The notes: generated from the sequence alone by a model not told the origin. A stretch of 64,000 nucleotides of DNA from Acidobacteriaceae bacterium (GCA_025462735.1 JAOAPC010000008.1:372001-436000), one strand, 5' to 3'; positions 50,882 through 61,383 are shown, counted from the first letter of the stretch. Numbers and translations are program-made.

Positions 50882-52285
50882 TTGTCGACACCACAGGAAA
50901 AATATCGCGTGGCTATTGGACCTTCAATTCAGCGCAAGGAAGTAAGAACGCCGCCCCCCGGCCCCGTGGAGGTTGAGCGGCGAAAGCACGACCCTGCGTC
51001 AGAAGAGAGGTACCAGGCCCACGCACCCCAACCCGTCGCCAAAGGTGTTTTCCGCTCTATCGGACTTGGCATGATCACGGGCGCCGCAGACGACGACCCA
51101 TCGGCTATCGGCACTTACGCTACCGCGGGCGCGAAGTTCGGCCCAGCCTTACTGTGGATTGCGCCGGTGGCGCTCCCAATGATGTTCGCGGTCGTGTATC
51201 TATCTTCCAAGCTCGGCCAAGTCACAGGGCAAGGATTGTTCGCGATAATCCGCCAGCATTATCCGCGTTGGTTGCTGCTCATGATGTTAGGAGCTGTGCT
51301 CGTGGGAAACACCATCGAGGCTGGCGCGGATATCGGCGGAATGGCTGCAGCGCTCAGGCTGCTAGTACCGATTCCCGCGGCGGTGATTGTCATTGTGATC
51401 ACCCTTTCCGTGCTCGCTCTCCAGATCTGGGGATCGTACACCATGATTCGGAACATATTTCGTTGGCTTGCGCTGGCGTTATTGGCTTATCTCGGCTCCG
51501 CTTTGCTAGCCCACCCCGGACTAATTTCCACGCTAAAGGGAACTCTGGTTCCAACCATTCGGCTGAATCGTCAATTTGTGGAAATTGTTGTGGCGGTAAT
51601 TGGCAGCTCGCTTTCGGCGTATCTCTACACCTGGCAATCGAACCAGGAGGTTGAGGAAGATATTTCGATGGGCCGCAGGCGACTGGTTGACCGAATGGGA
51701 ACGACCAAAGCCGAACTCAGTCACTCGGCTCATGACATCGGCTTTGGCATGTTTTTCTCCAGCCTGGTGATGTACTTCATCATCTTATCAACCGGCGCTA
51801 CTCTATTCCGCGCCGGCAAATTTGACATCAACACGGCGGCCGACGCGGCGCAGGCATTGCAGCCTTTGGCGGGAAAGTTCGCCGAACTCTTGTTTGCGCT
51901 TGGAGTAATCGGTGTCGGCTTCATTGCCATCCCTGTGATGACCGCTGGAGCCGCATACGACTTTTGTCAAACGTTCAGTTTGAGGCACGGCCTTCATACG
52001 CCTGCACGGCAATCGCGAGCCTTCTACGCTGCGATCGTCATTATCACTGCCATCGCGATGGGCATGAATTTTCTCGGTTTGAATCCCATTAAGGCCCTGG
52101 TATGGGCCGGGATCGTGCAAGGTCTTTCGACGCCTTTCCTGATGCTGCTGCTCATGCGAATGACCAATAACCGACGGATCATGGGGCGATGGGTGAACAC
52201 CAGGGCGCTCAATATCCTCGGATGGCTGACCACAGCCGCGATATCCGCCGCCGCGATAGCTCTAGTAGTCTTCTGGCTAAAGTAG
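50882..52285 (+). CDS. Nramp-related transporter with atypical metal-site motifs
   Basis: A 467-residue membrane protein (11 helices predicted) of the Nramp fold. The start is a TTG at 50882. The first-helix motif, normally DPGN, here reads ADDDPSAIGTY, and the sixth-helix motif, normally MPHN, reads SAYLYTWQSNQE. The 45-residue N-terminal extension is cytoplasmic and hydrophilic. The missing Asn and Met argue against classical Mn2+/Fe2+ transport. It resembles the Nramp-related magnesium-transporter branch more, by general pattern only. Compare mntH at 59878. Confidence 0.85.
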   Translation: MSTPQEKYRVAIGPSIQRKEVRTPPPGPVEVERRKHDPASEERYQAHAPQPVAKGVFRSIGLGMITGAADDDPSAIGTYATAGAKFGPALLWIAPVALPMMFAVVYLSSKLGQVTGQGLFAIIRQHYPRWLLLMMLGAVLVGNTIEAGADIGGMAAALRLLVPIPAAVIVIVITLSVLALQIWGSYTMIRNIFRWLALALLAYLGSALLAHPGLISTLKGTLVPTIRLNRQFVEIVVAVIGSSLSAYLYTWQSNQEVEEDISMGRRRLVDRMGTTKAELSHSAHDIGFGMFFSSLVMYFIILSTGATLFRAGKFDINTAADAAQALQPLAGKFAELLFALGVIGVGFIAIPVMTAGAAYDFCQTFSLRHGLHTPARQSRAFYAAIVIITAIAMGMNFLGLNPIKALVWAGIVQGLSTPFLMLLLMRMTNNRRIMGRWVNTRALNILGWLTTAAISAAAIALVVFWLK

Positions 52286-52298
52286 CCGGATATTGGTA

Positions 52299-53420
52299 CT
52301 AGGGAACAGCTTCGCTCGCTTCTTCTGATCGAGGACTTTCGTTGCCACGAGCGTCAACCGCAGAAATCGAATAAGAGTATTGGTGACCAGGAGCGACGTC
52401 GGAGTCACGGAGAGCCGGCGTCTTTACCAGTTCCGTATTTATCTTGACGGACTCGCCGCCTGCCTCGCGGCGATAGACGTTGTATCCGGCCAAATCTGCC
52501 TCGCTATTTCCTGCCCAAACAAGATCGATGAACGGCTTCTGCCCCGGCCCGGAGAAGACTGCTTGTAATCCGGTGGGCGGTTTCGGCGGGAAAACGTCAT
52601 GCGCCACAACTCGGACCGGCGGGCCATCGTCGCCTTCCACCTGCGCGGACCCACTGGCTTGCTCAACCAACGTCACAACTGTTAAGCGATAGTCGTATGT
52701 TTTCTCCGACTCGAAGCCGGTGTCGAGCAGGGAGGGGTTGGTCTCTCCAGAGGCTTGAGCTTCGCCTGCAACCGAATCGTGGTTGCTTGCAACATCGCGG
52801 CGATAAATCCGATATGCATAATGCAGTCCGGGAATCTCTCGCGCCGGCGACACGGGATCCCATGCCAGCAGGACTCCTTCGGCGGTAAGACGCGCGCGTA
52901 GATTTTCAGGCGGAGGCAACGTGGGCGCGGATGGAACCTGCACCTGATTCGACAGCCCAGCGCTCCTGCCGTACGAATTCAAAACGCTGACCGCGTACAC
53001 CAGGTTCGAGGTGGGCGACTGCAGCTGCAAGCTGGGTGAAAGCTGGTCGGTATAGGCAGCTTGGGGCGGTATCGGTTTCTGTGATTTTGGCGGTGCTTTT
53101 CTGCGGAACGACACACCTTGCTTAGATCCGGCTTTCGGAGTCGGCAGCTCAGCGACCGGCGTTCCGCAACCGTGCATTATCGGTCCGACATTACGACAGA
53201 TCCGTGTGGGACCCACATGCCGGAAAGTTTGATGATCGGTGGTTTCCTCCGGCACCGACCAGGCGAGGTGAACTTCGTTTCCTTTTCGCGCTGCCCTGAG
53301 ATCTCTTACCGGGCGCGCCAGTTCAAGCGACGGCGGTTCTGGAATTCCGGGAGTGCCGCAACTCGCAAGCAAGGCAAGGGCAGCGAAGGCCAGTCCCAGT
53401 TTTAGTTTGCTGAATCTCAT
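52299..53420 (-). CDS. Fibronectin type III-like lipoprotein
   Basis: A 373-residue lipoprotein. ATG 53420 gives the leader MRFSKLKLGLAFAALALLASC with lipobox LASC. The longer open frame beyond it reads into the REP repeat and is not used. Three FN3-like domains follow (VRDLRAARKGNEVHLAWSVPEE; PPENLRARLTAEGVLLAWDPV; PPTGLQAVFSGPGQKPFIDLVWAG). It probably sits in the outer membrane facing the periplasm or surface. The function is unknown. The downstream neighbour is the convergent Nramp gene, 13 bp away. Confidence 0.83.
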   Translation of the reverse strand: MRFSKLKLGLAFAALALLASCGTPGIPEPPSLELARPVRDLRAARKGNEVHLAWSVPEETTDHQTFRHVGPTRICRNVGPIMHGCGTPVAELPTPKAGSKQGVSFRRKAPPKSQKPIPPQAAYTDQLSPSLQLQSPTSNLVYAVSVLNSYGRSAGLSNQVQVPSAPTLPPPENLRARLTAEGVLLAWDPVSPAREIPGLHYAYRIYRRDVASNHDSVAGEAQASGETNPSLLDTGFESEKTYDYRLTVVTLVEQASGSAQVEGDDGPPVRVVAHDVFPPKPPTGLQAVFSGPGQKPFIDLVWAGNSEADLAGYNVYRREAGGESVKINTELVKTPALRDSDVAPGHQYSYSISAVDARGNESPRSEEASEAVP

Positions 53421-53453
53421 CTGTCGCGAAAGACTAACACTTCGACAGTTTAG

Positions 53454-53578
53454 TGGAGGCACGGGCGTCCTCGCCCGTGCGATTCCTTGGGACATCAAAA
53501 TGAGGTTCACGGGACTTTCTAAACCTCGAAATTGTCGCAACAGCGATAGCAGCACGGGCGAGGACGCCCGCGCCTCCA
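53454..53578. repeat. 125-bp element with inverted REP-like ends
   Basis: The left arm (53454-53480) and right arm (53552-53578) are inverted copies matching at 26 of 27 bases. Each carries the palindromic core GCACGGGCG/CGCCCGTGC with loop TCCT or AGGA. The 71-bp interior has no gene. It lies in the 198-bp gap between hslU and the lipoprotein gene. Confidence 0.92.
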
Positions 53579-53618
53579 AGTTCGAGTCTAAAAAGTGGAT
53601 TCAGGCAAAAAAGAATTG

Positions 53619-55019
53619 CTAGAGGATATACCGGCTCAAATCCTGGTCCTTAACAATGTCGGACAGGGCTTTGCTGACGTATTCGGCGTCCACGGTGATG
53701 TGCTCGCCCTTTCTTTCCGGCGCAGAGAAGCTGATGTCATCTAGAACGCGCTCCATGATCGTATGCAGACGCCGCGCGCCGATATTTTCTGTGCCCTCGT
53801 TCACGCGGAACGCAAAACGCGCAATCTCTGCCAGCGCGTCTTTGGTGAATTCCAGCTTCACGCCTTCGGTCTCGAGCAACGCAGTGTATTGCTTGACCAG
53901 CGAAGATTTCGGCTCCGTCAGGATGCGGATGAAATCGTCCATGGTGAGCGACTGCAACTCCACTCGAATCGGAAAACGCCCTTGCAGTTCGGGGATCAGG
54001 TCGCTGGGCTTTGAAACGTGGAAGGCCCCCGCCGCGATGAAGAGGATATGGTCAGTGCGGACCATCCCGTAGCGGCTGTTTACGGTCGTGCCCTCAACAA
54101 TGGGAAGGATGTCGCGCTGCACGCCTTCGCGCGAAACGTCCGGGCCATGGCCGCCTTCGCGGCCGGCGATCTTGTCGATCTCGTCGAGAAAAATAATTCC
54201 CGAGTCTTCCACCCGGTCGATGGCAACGCGCGTGACCTGGTCCATATCGATCAGCCGCTGCTCTTCTTCCTGGATCAGGTATTCAAACGCCTCGTTGACC
54301 TTCATCTTCCGCTTCTTGGTGCGCTGGCCGAAGATGTTGGGCAACATGTCCTTGATGTTGACGTCCATCTCCTCGACGCCCTGGTTGGAGATGATTTCGA
54401 AGGACGGAAAATTACGCTCCCGCGTTTCTATTTCCACCACGCGTTCGTCGAGCTTGCCCTCGCGCAGTTGCTGGCGGAGTTTTTCACGCGTGCGCGAGTA
54501 GGAATCGCCCGAAGAAGCTTCCAGGGTGAAACCCGCCTCGGGATGCGCCGCCGGCGCTGCCGGAGGAAGAAGAATATCCAGCAAGCGCTCTTCCGCATTC
54601 AGCTCAGCTTTGTCGGCGACGTCTTCGAGTTTTTCCTCGCGAACGTTATCAATCGCGATCTCTAGCAGATCGCGGATCATCGACTCGACGTCGCGGCCGA
54701 CGTAACCCACTTCCGTAAACTTCGAGGCCTCTACCTTCAGGAACGGAGAGTTTGCAAGTTTGGCCAGCCTGCGCGCAATTTCGGTCTTGCCCACGCCCGT
54801 CGGGCCGATCATGATGATGTTCTTTGGAATCACTTCCTCGGCAAGATCCTCAGGAAGCTTCTGCCGGCGCATGCGATTGCGCAAAGCAATAGCCACGGCG
54901 CGCTTCGCGTCCTTTTGCCCGACGACGTGCTTATCGAGCTCGACAACGATCTCACGCGGCGTGAGCTCGTCGAGTGCGAGTTGTTCTTCTTCGGCGCTAG
55001 CAGGCAGGTAAATAGCCAT
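53619..55019 (-). CDS. hslU: ATP-dependent protease ATPase subunit HslU
   Basis: A 466-residue AAA+ unfoldase partner of HslV. Markers are the start [30 protein letters not shown], Walker [10 protein letters not shown], the pore loop (VGYVGRD), Walker [11 protein letters not shown], the sensor region (GRFPIRVEL), and the C-terminal tail DLSRYIL that activates HslV. The I-domain lies at about 115-245. hslV is 100 bp upstream on the same strand. The DNA between them is a word-repeat region, so coupling is not tight. Confidence 0.97.
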   Translation of the reverse strand: MAIYLPASAEEEQLALDELTPREIVVELDKHVVGQKDAKRAVAIALRNRMRRQKLPEDLAEEVIPKNIIMIGPTGVGKTEIARRLAKLANSPFLKVEASKFTEVGYVGRDVESMIRDLLEIAIDNVREEKLEDVADKAELNAEERLLDILLPPAAPAAHPEAGFTLEASSGDSYSRTREKLRQQLREGKLDERVVEIETRERNFPSFEIISNQGVEEMDVNIKDMLPNIFGQRTKKRKMKVNEAFEYLIQEEEQRLIDMDQVTRVAIDRVEDSGIIFLDEIDKIAGREGGHGPDVSREGVQRDILPIVEGTTVNSRYGMVRTDHILFIAAGAFHVSKPSDLIPELQGRFPIRVELQSLTMDDFIRILTEPKSSLVKQYTALLETEGVKLEFTKDALAEIARFAFRVNEGTENIGARRLHTIMERVLDDISFSAPERKGEHITVDAEYVSKALSDIVKDQDLSRYIL

Positions 55020-55119
55020 ATCGGTCGTTGGTCGTAGGTCGGTCGTCGTTGGCTTGGCGAATCAGCTCTTTAGGTCTAGGGCTTTGGCTAACGGCCAATG
55101 ACGAACGACCAAAGGCTAA
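55020..55119. repeat. GGTCGT/ACGACC word repeat between hslV and hslU
   Basis: 100 bases built from words such as GGTCGTTGGTCGTAGG at one end and GACGAACGACCAAAGG at the other, in opposite orientation. This matches the composition and word style of the cluster at 13922-13990. There is no convincing promoter or terminator signal. Confidence 0.65.
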
Positions 55120-55662
55120 TCACAATTCCTCTATCGTAACTTTCTCATTCGTGTAGATGCACATTTTGCCGGCGATCTTCATTGCCTCTTCAGCAATTTG
55201 GCGGGCCGAAAGTTGCGTGTGGTCTGCCAAGGCTTGGGCAGCAGCATGAGCGTATGGCCCGCCGCTGCCAATGGCCGCGATCCCTCCATCCGGCTCAATC
55301 ACGTCACCTTGACCGCTCAGCAAAAAAGTCTGCTCTTTGTCAGAAACCAGCAGCAGGGCTTCCAAGTGCCGCAAAAACTTGTCGGTACGCCAATCCTTTG
55401 CCAGTTCGACCGCCCCGCGGCCAACGTTGCCATGATACTGCTCCAGCTTCGCCTCAAACCGGCTGAAAAGCGAAAACGCATCGGCGGTCGACCCGGCGAA
55501 ACCCGCCAGAATCTTATCCTGATAAAGCCGCCGGATTTTCTTCGCCGAATGCTTAATGATGCTTTCGCCAAGCGTGACTTGGCCGTCTCCGGCCATGACG
55601 ACGGTGCCATTCCGGCGGACACAAAGAACTGTGGTGGAGCGAATCAGGCGATTCTGGGGCAT
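55120..55662 (-). CDS. hslV: ATP-dependent protease peptidase subunit HslV
   Basis: A 180-residue N-terminal-nucleophile protease. The probable catalytic threonine is in the N-terminal RSTTVLCV after a nine-residue propeptide. Other markers are [37 protein letters not shown], and [22 protein letters not shown]. It assembles as a dodecamer with HslU. aconitase is downstream. The longer propeptide relative to E. coli HslV may reflect lineage variation or an alternative start. Confidence 0.96.
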   Translation of the reverse strand: MPQNRLIRSTTVLCVRRNGTVVMAGDGQVTLGESIIKHSAKKIRRLYQDKILAGFAGSTADAFSLFSRFEAKLEQYHGNVGRGAVELAKDWRTDKFLRHLEALLLVSDKEQTFLLSGQGDVIEPDGGIAAIGSGGPYAHAAAQALADHTQLSARQIAEEAMKIAGKMCIYTNEKVTIEEL

Positions 55663-55739
55663 GAAAGCAAGCTTGATTATACCAGCCGAATAGAACCACA
55701 GTTGCCACCCGCGTGTGCGTAGGCCCGCAGGCCAGACCT

Positions 55740-58433
55740 TTAGCCGTGTACCGATTGGGGCTTTTCTGCAAGCAACTGCCTCAACACATACTGCAATATT
55801 CCGCCGTTAGTGTAATACAGGGCTTCTTGCGGGGTATCGATGCGAACCAGAGCCTCGAACTCTTTGGACTCCTTGCCGGCTTTGGCGCGGACCTTGATCC
55901 GCTGCCCAGCGGAGAATTTCTCCACTACATCGCGGATTCCGCCGATCTCAAATACTTCGTCCCCGGTCAGCCCCAGCGACTCCGCACTCTGATCCGCGAG
56001 GAATTGCAGAGGCAGAATTCCCATGCCGACAAGATTGGAGCGATGGATGCGCTCGTAGCTCTCGGCGATGACCGCATGCACTCCGAGCAGCAGGGGGCCT
56101 TTTGCTGCCCAATCCCGGGATGAGCCGGAACCATATTCCTTGCCAGCGAGGATGACTAGCGGCACGCCATCCGAAATATACTTTTCAGACGCTTCGAAGA
56201 TGCTCATCTCCGCGCCATCCGGCAGATGTTTGGTGAATCCCCCCTCCAGGTTTGGCACCATCTTGTTGCGGAGGCGTACGTTAGCGAAGGTCCCCCGCAC
56301 CATGACCTCGTGATTGCCGCGTCGCGAACCGTAAGAATTGAAATCTGCCGGCTTCACCCCGTGTTCCTGCAAATATTTTCCGGCGGGACTGTCTTTCTTG
56401 ATTGAGCCTGCCGGGGAGATGTGATCGGTGGTCACGCTGTCGCCAAGCACCGCGAGCACACGCGCTTTGCGGATGTCGCTCACTGGCGCCGGCTTTGATG
56501 ACATTTCGTCAAAATATGGCGCGCGCTGAATGTAAGTTGAACCCGCGTCCCAGGCGTAGGTCTCTCCTTCAGGAATTTCCAGCGAACGCCAATGCTCGTC
56601 TCCTTCGAAGACGTCGGCGTAACTCTTCACGAACATGGAGGATGAAATCGAATGCTGCACGACTTCATCCACCTCGCGTTGAGTTGGCCAAAGGTCGGCT
56701 AGATAAACCGGATTGCCCTCACGGTCCTTGCCCAGCGCGTCTTTTCGCAGATCGACGTCGATTCGTCCGGCCAGTGCGAATGCCACCACCAGCGGCGGGG
56801 ACATTAAATAGTTGGCGCGAACATCGGGATTGATTCGACCTTCAAAATTTCGGTTCCCTGAGAGCACCGACGCGACCACTAGGTTCTTGCGATCGATTTC
56901 TTCAGAAATTTCCGGCGGCAACGGACCCGAGTTCCCAATGCAGGTCGTACAGCCGTACCCGACCACGTGAAACTTTAACTTCTCGAGATATGGCATCAGC
57001 CCGGCATTGTCGAGGTAGTCGCGAACAACTTTCGATCCCGGCGCAAGCGAGGTCTTCACCCATTCGGGAACTTGTAGCCCACGCTCGACGGCCTTCTTGG
57101 CAAGCAGGCCGGCAGCCAGCATCACCGACGGATTAGAAGTATTGGTGCAGCTGGTGATGGCGGCGATCACAACTTTGCCGTGACTCAAATGGCCGTTGCC
57201 GGAGACAGCGTCTGCAGGCTGGCCTTTGCTGGTTTTGATCAAGGAAGGTAGCGCACTCTCAAAAGATTCCTTTGCACCCGAAAGCGGAACCCGGTCCTGA
57301 GGGCGCTTCGGTCCTGCCAGGCTCGGCTCAACCGTGTCCAGGTCCAGTCCCAGCAGCTCAGAATATTCCGCCTCGGGCGTGCTCTCATCATGAAAGAGCC
57401 CCTGCTCGCGGCTATAAGCTTCGACCAGTGCGATCTGTTCATCCGTGCGCCCCGTAAGACGCAAATAGGTCAGGGTTTCGCTGTCTATAGGGAAAATTCC
57501 GCAAGTCGCACCGTACTCGGGCGACATGTTTCCAATGGTGGCGCGATCGGCCAGGGGCAGGTCTTTCAGCCCCGGCCCGAAATATTCCACAAACTTGCCA
57601 ACGACGCCGTGCTTGCGAAGCATTTCCGTGATCGTGAGCACCAGGTCGGTTGCGGTTGCGCCCTCGCGCAAGCGGCCCGTAAGTCTTACACCCACGACCT
57701 GCGGGATCAGCATGGAGACCGGTTGTCCGAGCATTGCGGCTTCGGCTTCAATTCCGCCCACACCCCAACCGAGCACGCCGAGGCCATTGATCATCGTCGT
57801 GTGCGAGTCCGTGCCGACTAGCGTGTCCGGATATGCGAGTCGTTTCCCATTCGCCTCGTTCACAAACACGACGCGGGCCAGATACTCCAGATTTACCTGG
57901 TGCACAATGCCGGTATCCGGCGGCACGATGGCCATGTTGCGAAACGCCGTCTGCCCCCAGCGCAGGAAAGCGTAGCGTTCTTTGTTGCGCAGGAATTCGA
58001 GTTCCGCATTCATCGCAAACGCCTGCACCTTGCCGAACTCATCCACCTGAACCGAGTGGTCGATCACCAACTCCGCCGGCTGTAGCGGATTGATGAGCGC
58101 AGGATTGCCGCCAAGTTTCTCCATTGCGTCCCGCATGGACGCGAGGTCTACCACCGCCGGGACGCCAGTGAAATCCTGCATCAGCACGCGGCTTGGAGTG
58201 AAAGCAATTTCTTTTTGCGATTTCGTGTTGCTGTTCCAGGAAGCCAGAGCGCGAATGTCTTCCGCCTTTACGTTTCGCCCATCTTCGGTACGCAACAAAT
58301 TCTCGAGCAAGATGCGCAGCGAGAATGGCAGGTGCTTGGTCGAAATGCCCTGCTTATCGAGCGCGTCGAGCCGAAAAATCTCGTATTCCTTGCTGCCGAT
58401 TTTCAGCGTAGAACGGGAATGAAAGCTATCCAT
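55740..58433 (-). CDS. acnA: Aconitate hydratase A
   Basis: An 897-residue TCA-cycle enzyme of the AcnA/IRP1 type converting citrate to isocitrate. The three Fe-S cysteine positions are visible in [11 protein letters not shown] and [11 protein letters not shown]. The C-terminal substrate-binding swivel domain includes [14 protein letters not shown] and [18 protein letters not shown]. The length is normal. It is monocistronic, with a 127-bp gap to the next minus-strand gene. The ATG at 58433 begins [13 protein letters not shown]. Confidence 0.97.
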   Translation of the reverse strand: MDSFHSRSTLKIGSKEYEIFRLDALDKQGISTKHLPFSLRILLENLLRTEDGRNVKAEDIRALASWNSNTKSQKEIAFTPSRVLMQDFTGVPAVVDLASMRDAMEKLGGNPALINPLQPAELVIDHSVQVDEFGKVQAFAMNAELEFLRNKERYAFLRWGQTAFRNMAIVPPDTGIVHQVNLEYLARVVFVNEANGKRLAYPDTLVGTDSHTTMINGLGVLGWGVGGIEAEAAMLGQPVSMLIPQVVGVRLTGRLREGATATDLVLTITEMLRKHGVVGKFVEYFGPGLKDLPLADRATIGNMSPEYGATCGIFPIDSETLTYLRLTGRTDEQIALVEAYSREQGLFHDESTPEAEYSELLGLDLDTVEPSLAGPKRPQDRVPLSGAKESFESALPSLIKTSKGQPADAVSGNGHLSHGKVVIAAITSCTNTSNPSVMLAAGLLAKKAVERGLQVPEWVKTSLAPGSKVVRDYLDNAGLMPYLEKLKFHVVGYGCTTCIGNSGPLPPEISEEIDRKNLVVASVLSGNRNFEGRINPDVRANYLMSPPLVVAFALAGRIDVDLRKDALGKDREGNPVYLADLWPTQREVDEVVQHSISSSMFVKSYADVFEGDEHWRSLEIPEGETYAWDAGSTYIQRAPYFDEMSSKPAPVSDIRKARVLAVLGDSVTTDHISPAGSIKKDSPAGKYLQEHGVKPADFNSYGSRRGNHEVMVRGTFANVRLRNKMVPNLEGGFTKHLPDGAEMSIFEASEKYISDGVPLVILAGKEYGSGSSRDWAAKGPLLLGVHAVIAESYERIHRSNLVGMGILPLQFLADQSAESLGLTGDEVFEIGGIRDVVEKFSAGQRIKVRAKAGKESKEFEALVRIDTPQEALYYTNGGILQYVLRQLLAEKPQSVHG

Positions 58434-58560
58434 GGACCAGCCTTCCGCATGAATTTGTTGTGGCGAGGAGCAACACTTAGTTTAGTCGTTCGTAGAAGAT
58501 TTTGCGCCGTCAGTGGCGATTCCAAAGGTCACTCAGCGGCATGCGCTGGAGGACTAGCGC

Positions 58561-59379
58561 TTAATGCCCAAATATTCGGTGCGGCACCAAATAGGTGAAC
58601 CCAGCGAATACCTCCCACTGAGTTGAAGTACTGGTAAGACCATGATCGAACCCACCGTCGAATACCAAGTTTTTACTCGCGCTGTAGCTCAATGCCCATA
58701 AATTCCCGACGGCATTTCCGCGGAGAAATGGCTGTGTCACGTGCCACACTTCGCCCGACAGACCAAACCTCAGCGTCAGAGGATGTGAGACCGAGAGCGA
58801 TTGCCCGACTTGAGCCCGTCGGACTGGATCATTTACAACTTCATTAAAGAATAAATTCGCGTCGTAGTGGAATTTCTTGACGTCTCCACTGCCAAGCAGG
58901 AGCGCGGAATTTCTGGAACTGCCGATGTCGAGATCGGGTGCGTTCCCACCGTAAATGCTATGGAAATAGCTCGCAGAAATTGTGGGCATCGCCCCTTCGC
59001 CCGGATACAAAACGACTTGCGCGCCCAGCGACACTCCTCCCGCATCATTCCTTGATTGCCTGCCGCGGCGACTGTGTGCGACCGGTTCGATTCCGGCCAG
59101 CAGCTCGATCCGTCGTGAGACAGCAAACTTCACAACTTCGTTGACACTAGTTTGCGAAGAAAGCTCCGGAGATGTCCACGCGCTGAGCACGCCGCTCTCG
59201 AATTGAAGGTATCCCTTGGGCGAAAGTGCGGCTGGTGTAGAAACCGTCGGCCTGCCCGGGTTCGCGATGGGACCGTTGGGATCCTGCGCTGAAACCTCTG
59301 AAGCTTTTGGTCCTTGCTGCGCCGCAGCCGCGATCGCCAGAATCACAATCTCGGCCAATGTTAGCCAATAACGACGCAT
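58561..59379 (-). CDS. Outer-membrane transporter-like beta-barrel protein
   Basis: A 272-residue exported protein. ATG 59379 gives a signal-like leader MRRYWLTLAEIVILAIAAAAQ. The mature part alternates amphipathic strands (FESGVLSAWTSPELSSQTSVNE, RRIELLAGIEPVAH, NLVFDGGFDHGLTS, TQWEVFAGFTYLV), a pattern like DUF3187 or phenol-transport barrels. It ends HRIFGH, not with the typical aromatic residue. The function is not known. It is separated by 70 bp from the universal stress protein upstream. Confidence 0.7.
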   Translation of the reverse strand: MRRYWLTLAEIVILAIAAAAQQGPKASEVSAQDPNGPIANPGRPTVSTPAALSPKGYLQFESGVLSAWTSPELSSQTSVNEVVKFAVSRRIELLAGIEPVAHSRRGRQSRNDAGGVSLGAQVVLYPGEGAMPTISASYFHSIYGGNAPDLDIGSSRNSALLLGSGDVKKFHYDANLFFNEVVNDPVRRAQVGQSLSVSHPLTLRFGLSGEVWHVTQPFLRGNAVGNLWALSYSASKNLVFDGGFDHGLTSTSTQWEVFAGFTYLVPHRIFGH

Positions 59380-59449
59380 AAGTTCTTGAGTGTTGGATTT
59401 TCTCTTTTCCGGAGACAGCGGTAGCTCAGACAAAACTTACAGTAGAAGT

Positions 59450-59866
59450 TTACTTCGCCCTCAGCAGCAGCACTGGCACGCTGACGTTGTGCTGCACGCG
59501 GCTCGCGGTGGTTCCAAGAAACAGATCCGCGAAGAAACGGTGGCCGTGCGTGCTCATAGCTACTAAGTCGCAGCCTTTTTGCTTGACCCAGCGAATGATT
59601 TCCTTGGCCGGATCTCCATAGGCCAGTTCGGCGTCCGCGGAGATGCCAGACGCCTCAAACTCAGAGCGAACTTTTTTTAAGTAGTCGGTGTCCTCCGCGA
59701 TCTCGCGGCTGACCGCGTCTCCGCCATAGGTCCGCGCCGCCCAGCCGTCGGCCACATGCAACAGCACAACGCGGCCATGCGCCAATTTCGCGAGCTGCTT
59801 CACATGGTCGATGATCGCCCGATCGGTTGGCGTCCCATCGACGGTCACAAGAATCGTTTTGTACAT
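59450..59866 (-). CDS. Universal stress protein (UspA-like)
   Basis: A 138-residue UspA fold. The ATG at 59866 with AGAGAGG upstream is used; a longer open frame running into mntH is not. The start is YKTILVTVDGTPTDRAI, and the ATP-type signature MSTHGHRFFADLFLGTTASRVQHNVSVPVLLL matches the ATP-binding UspFG class (G-x2-G-x9-G-S/T). It is 11 bp downstream of mntH. Similar MntH-USP fusions and neighbours occur in other bacteria, so it may regulate or protect the transporter. Confidence 0.92.
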   Translation of the reverse strand: MYKTILVTVDGTPTDRAIIDHVKQLAKLAHGRVVLLHVADGWAARTYGGDAVSREIAEDTDYLKKVRSEFEASGISADAELAYGDPAKEIIRWVKQKGCDLVAMSTHGHRFFADLFLGTTASRVQHNVSVPVLLLRAK

Positions 59867-59877
59867 GTTCGGCCTCT

Positions 59878-61299
59878 CTAACCGCCGACAATCACGTGCC
59901 ACGCCGAGCGCAGCGAATCCGGAAGTCCCCAAATATCGAGAGCAGTAATCAAAATGGCGCTGCCCCAACCACCCGCCATCAACAACCACCCATTTTTCCA
60001 CCTGCCCATCTTCGCCCCCGAACTGGTGAAGTGTAGAAGCGGAAACATGGCGAACGGGAGTTGCAGTGCCAGCACAACCTGGCTCAAAGTAAGCAAATCG
60101 TTCACGCTTGCGTCGCCCCGAACCCCGATAATCACAACCGCCGGAACGATGGCCAGAGAGCGTGTGATCAGGCGACGAAGCCACGGCTGAATGCGCCAGT
60201 GCATAAAGCCTTCCATCACAACCTGCCCAGCGAGCGTGCCGGTGATGGTGCTGCTTTGACCGCTGGCCAGCAGAGCCACAACGAACAACGTGCTCGCCAG
60301 CGTCGTTCCCAGCAATGGAGCGAGCGTCAGATATGCGATGCGAATCCAATCACTGTTGGGGCTGAACGTAATGACATCACCGCCGGCTACCTGCACGCTG
60401 GTTTTTCCGTAGAAAACCAGAGCCGCCAATACCAAGATGGCAGCGTTCACCAGGAAAGCGACAGTCAAGGCGGTGGTTGAATCAATCATGTTAAAGCGGA
60501 TCGCGCTTCGAATGGAATGCTCATCTTTCTGCAGCTTGCGACTTTGCACCAGAGCCGAATGCAAATACAGATTGTGCGGCATCACCGTGGCCCCAATCAT
60601 GCCGATCGCAATATAGATCATCCCAGCCTGACGAAAGCTCGGGCTCACCAGCGCTCGCCCCATCTCCAGAAAATTCGGGCGAGTTTGAGGAAGCACAAAA
60701 ATCTCGATGAGATAGCAGACCGCGATGGTCAGAATAAGCACAAGAACGACCGCCTCAATAGTCCGCATACCATAACGCTGTAGCGCCAACAACAGCAGCA
60801 CGTCGATGCCGGTGATGATGACGGCCCAGAGAAGCGGAATGTGAAACATCAGATTAATGGCGACCGCACTGCCGAGCACCTCTGCCAGATCGCAGGCGCC
60901 AATCGCGATTTCGCACAGCACCCAGTTCGGCCACCGAGTCCATCGCGGATACCAGTCGCGGCAACACTGCGCCAGATCTTTTCCGGTTACAACCCCCAGG
61001 CGGGCAGCGATCACCTGCATGAAGATCGCCATCAGGCTTGCGAGGCCGACGACCCACAGCAGGCCGTACTTGTATTGCGCGCCTCCGGCCAGGTCGGTGC
61101 CCCAGTTGCCAGGGTCCATGTAACCGACACTCACCAGAATGGCCGGCCCGATGAACGCGCGCCATTGCTGCCAGAACCCCGCTGCGTGGTGCGGCACCTC
61201 CACGGTGCTGTGCATGCCCTCGAGGGAAACATGCCTGGGAGCTACAGCAGTAGTGGCAACAGGTTCGGAACTGTTAGGAGTTGGCGTCGGCCGATCCAT
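59878..61299 (-). CDS. mntH: Canonical Nramp divalent metal transporter
   Basis: A 473-residue MntH/Nramp transporter for Mn2+ and Fe2+. Canonical motifs are DPGNWGTDLAGG in helix 1 and VMPHNLYLHSALVQSR in helix 6. Eleven transmembrane helices are predicted. A 45-residue hydrophilic N-terminus precedes them. It forms a tight two-gene unit with the universal stress protein. It is divergent from purD over 127 bp, and no MntR-type operator was identified. Contrast with the unusual Nramp-like gene at 50882. Confidence 0.95.
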   Translation of the reverse strand: MDRPTPTPNSSEPVATTAVAPRHVSLEGMHSTVEVPHHAAGFWQQWRAFIGPAILVSVGYMDPGNWGTDLAGGAQYKYGLLWVVGLASLMAIFMQVIAARLGVVTGKDLAQCCRDWYPRWTRWPNWVLCEIAIGACDLAEVLGSAVAINLMFHIPLLWAVIITGIDVLLLLALQRYGMRTIEAVVLVLILTIAVCYLIEIFVLPQTRPNFLEMGRALVSPSFRQAGMIYIAIGMIGATVMPHNLYLHSALVQSRKLQKDEHSIRSAIRFNMIDSTTALTVAFLVNAAILVLAALVFYGKTSVQVAGGDVITFSPNSDWIRIAYLTLAPLLGTTLASTLFVVALLASGQSSTITGTLAGQVVMEGFMHWRIQPWLRRLITRSLAIVPAVVIIGVRGDASVNDLLTLSQVVLALQLPFAMFPLLHFTSSGAKMGRWKNGWLLMAGGWGSAILITALDIWGLPDSLRSAWHVIVGG

Positions 61300-61383
61300 C
61301 GCGTAGGACTATCTTACTGAATGCGGTCAAAATGGAGCATGCGTGTCCCGCCGGGTCTGCCCCCGAATCACCGATTCTCAGGT

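Noticed and set aside
53007-53579. Longer start for the FN3 lipoprotein beginning inside the REP-like element
   Set aside because: The extended N-terminus is translated repeat DNA; the ATG at 53420 gives a proper lipoprotein signal peptide.
59088-59105. Sequence resembling a tRNA T-arm (CCGGTTCGATTCCGG)
   Set aside because: It lies inside the beta-barrel coding sequence and no acceptor stem, D-arm or anticodon arm can be drawn around it.
59450-60349. A 299-residue open frame overlapping mntH
   Set aside because: Its N-terminal part is the shadow of mntH in another frame. Only the last 138 residues, from the ATG 59866, form a real universal stress protein.
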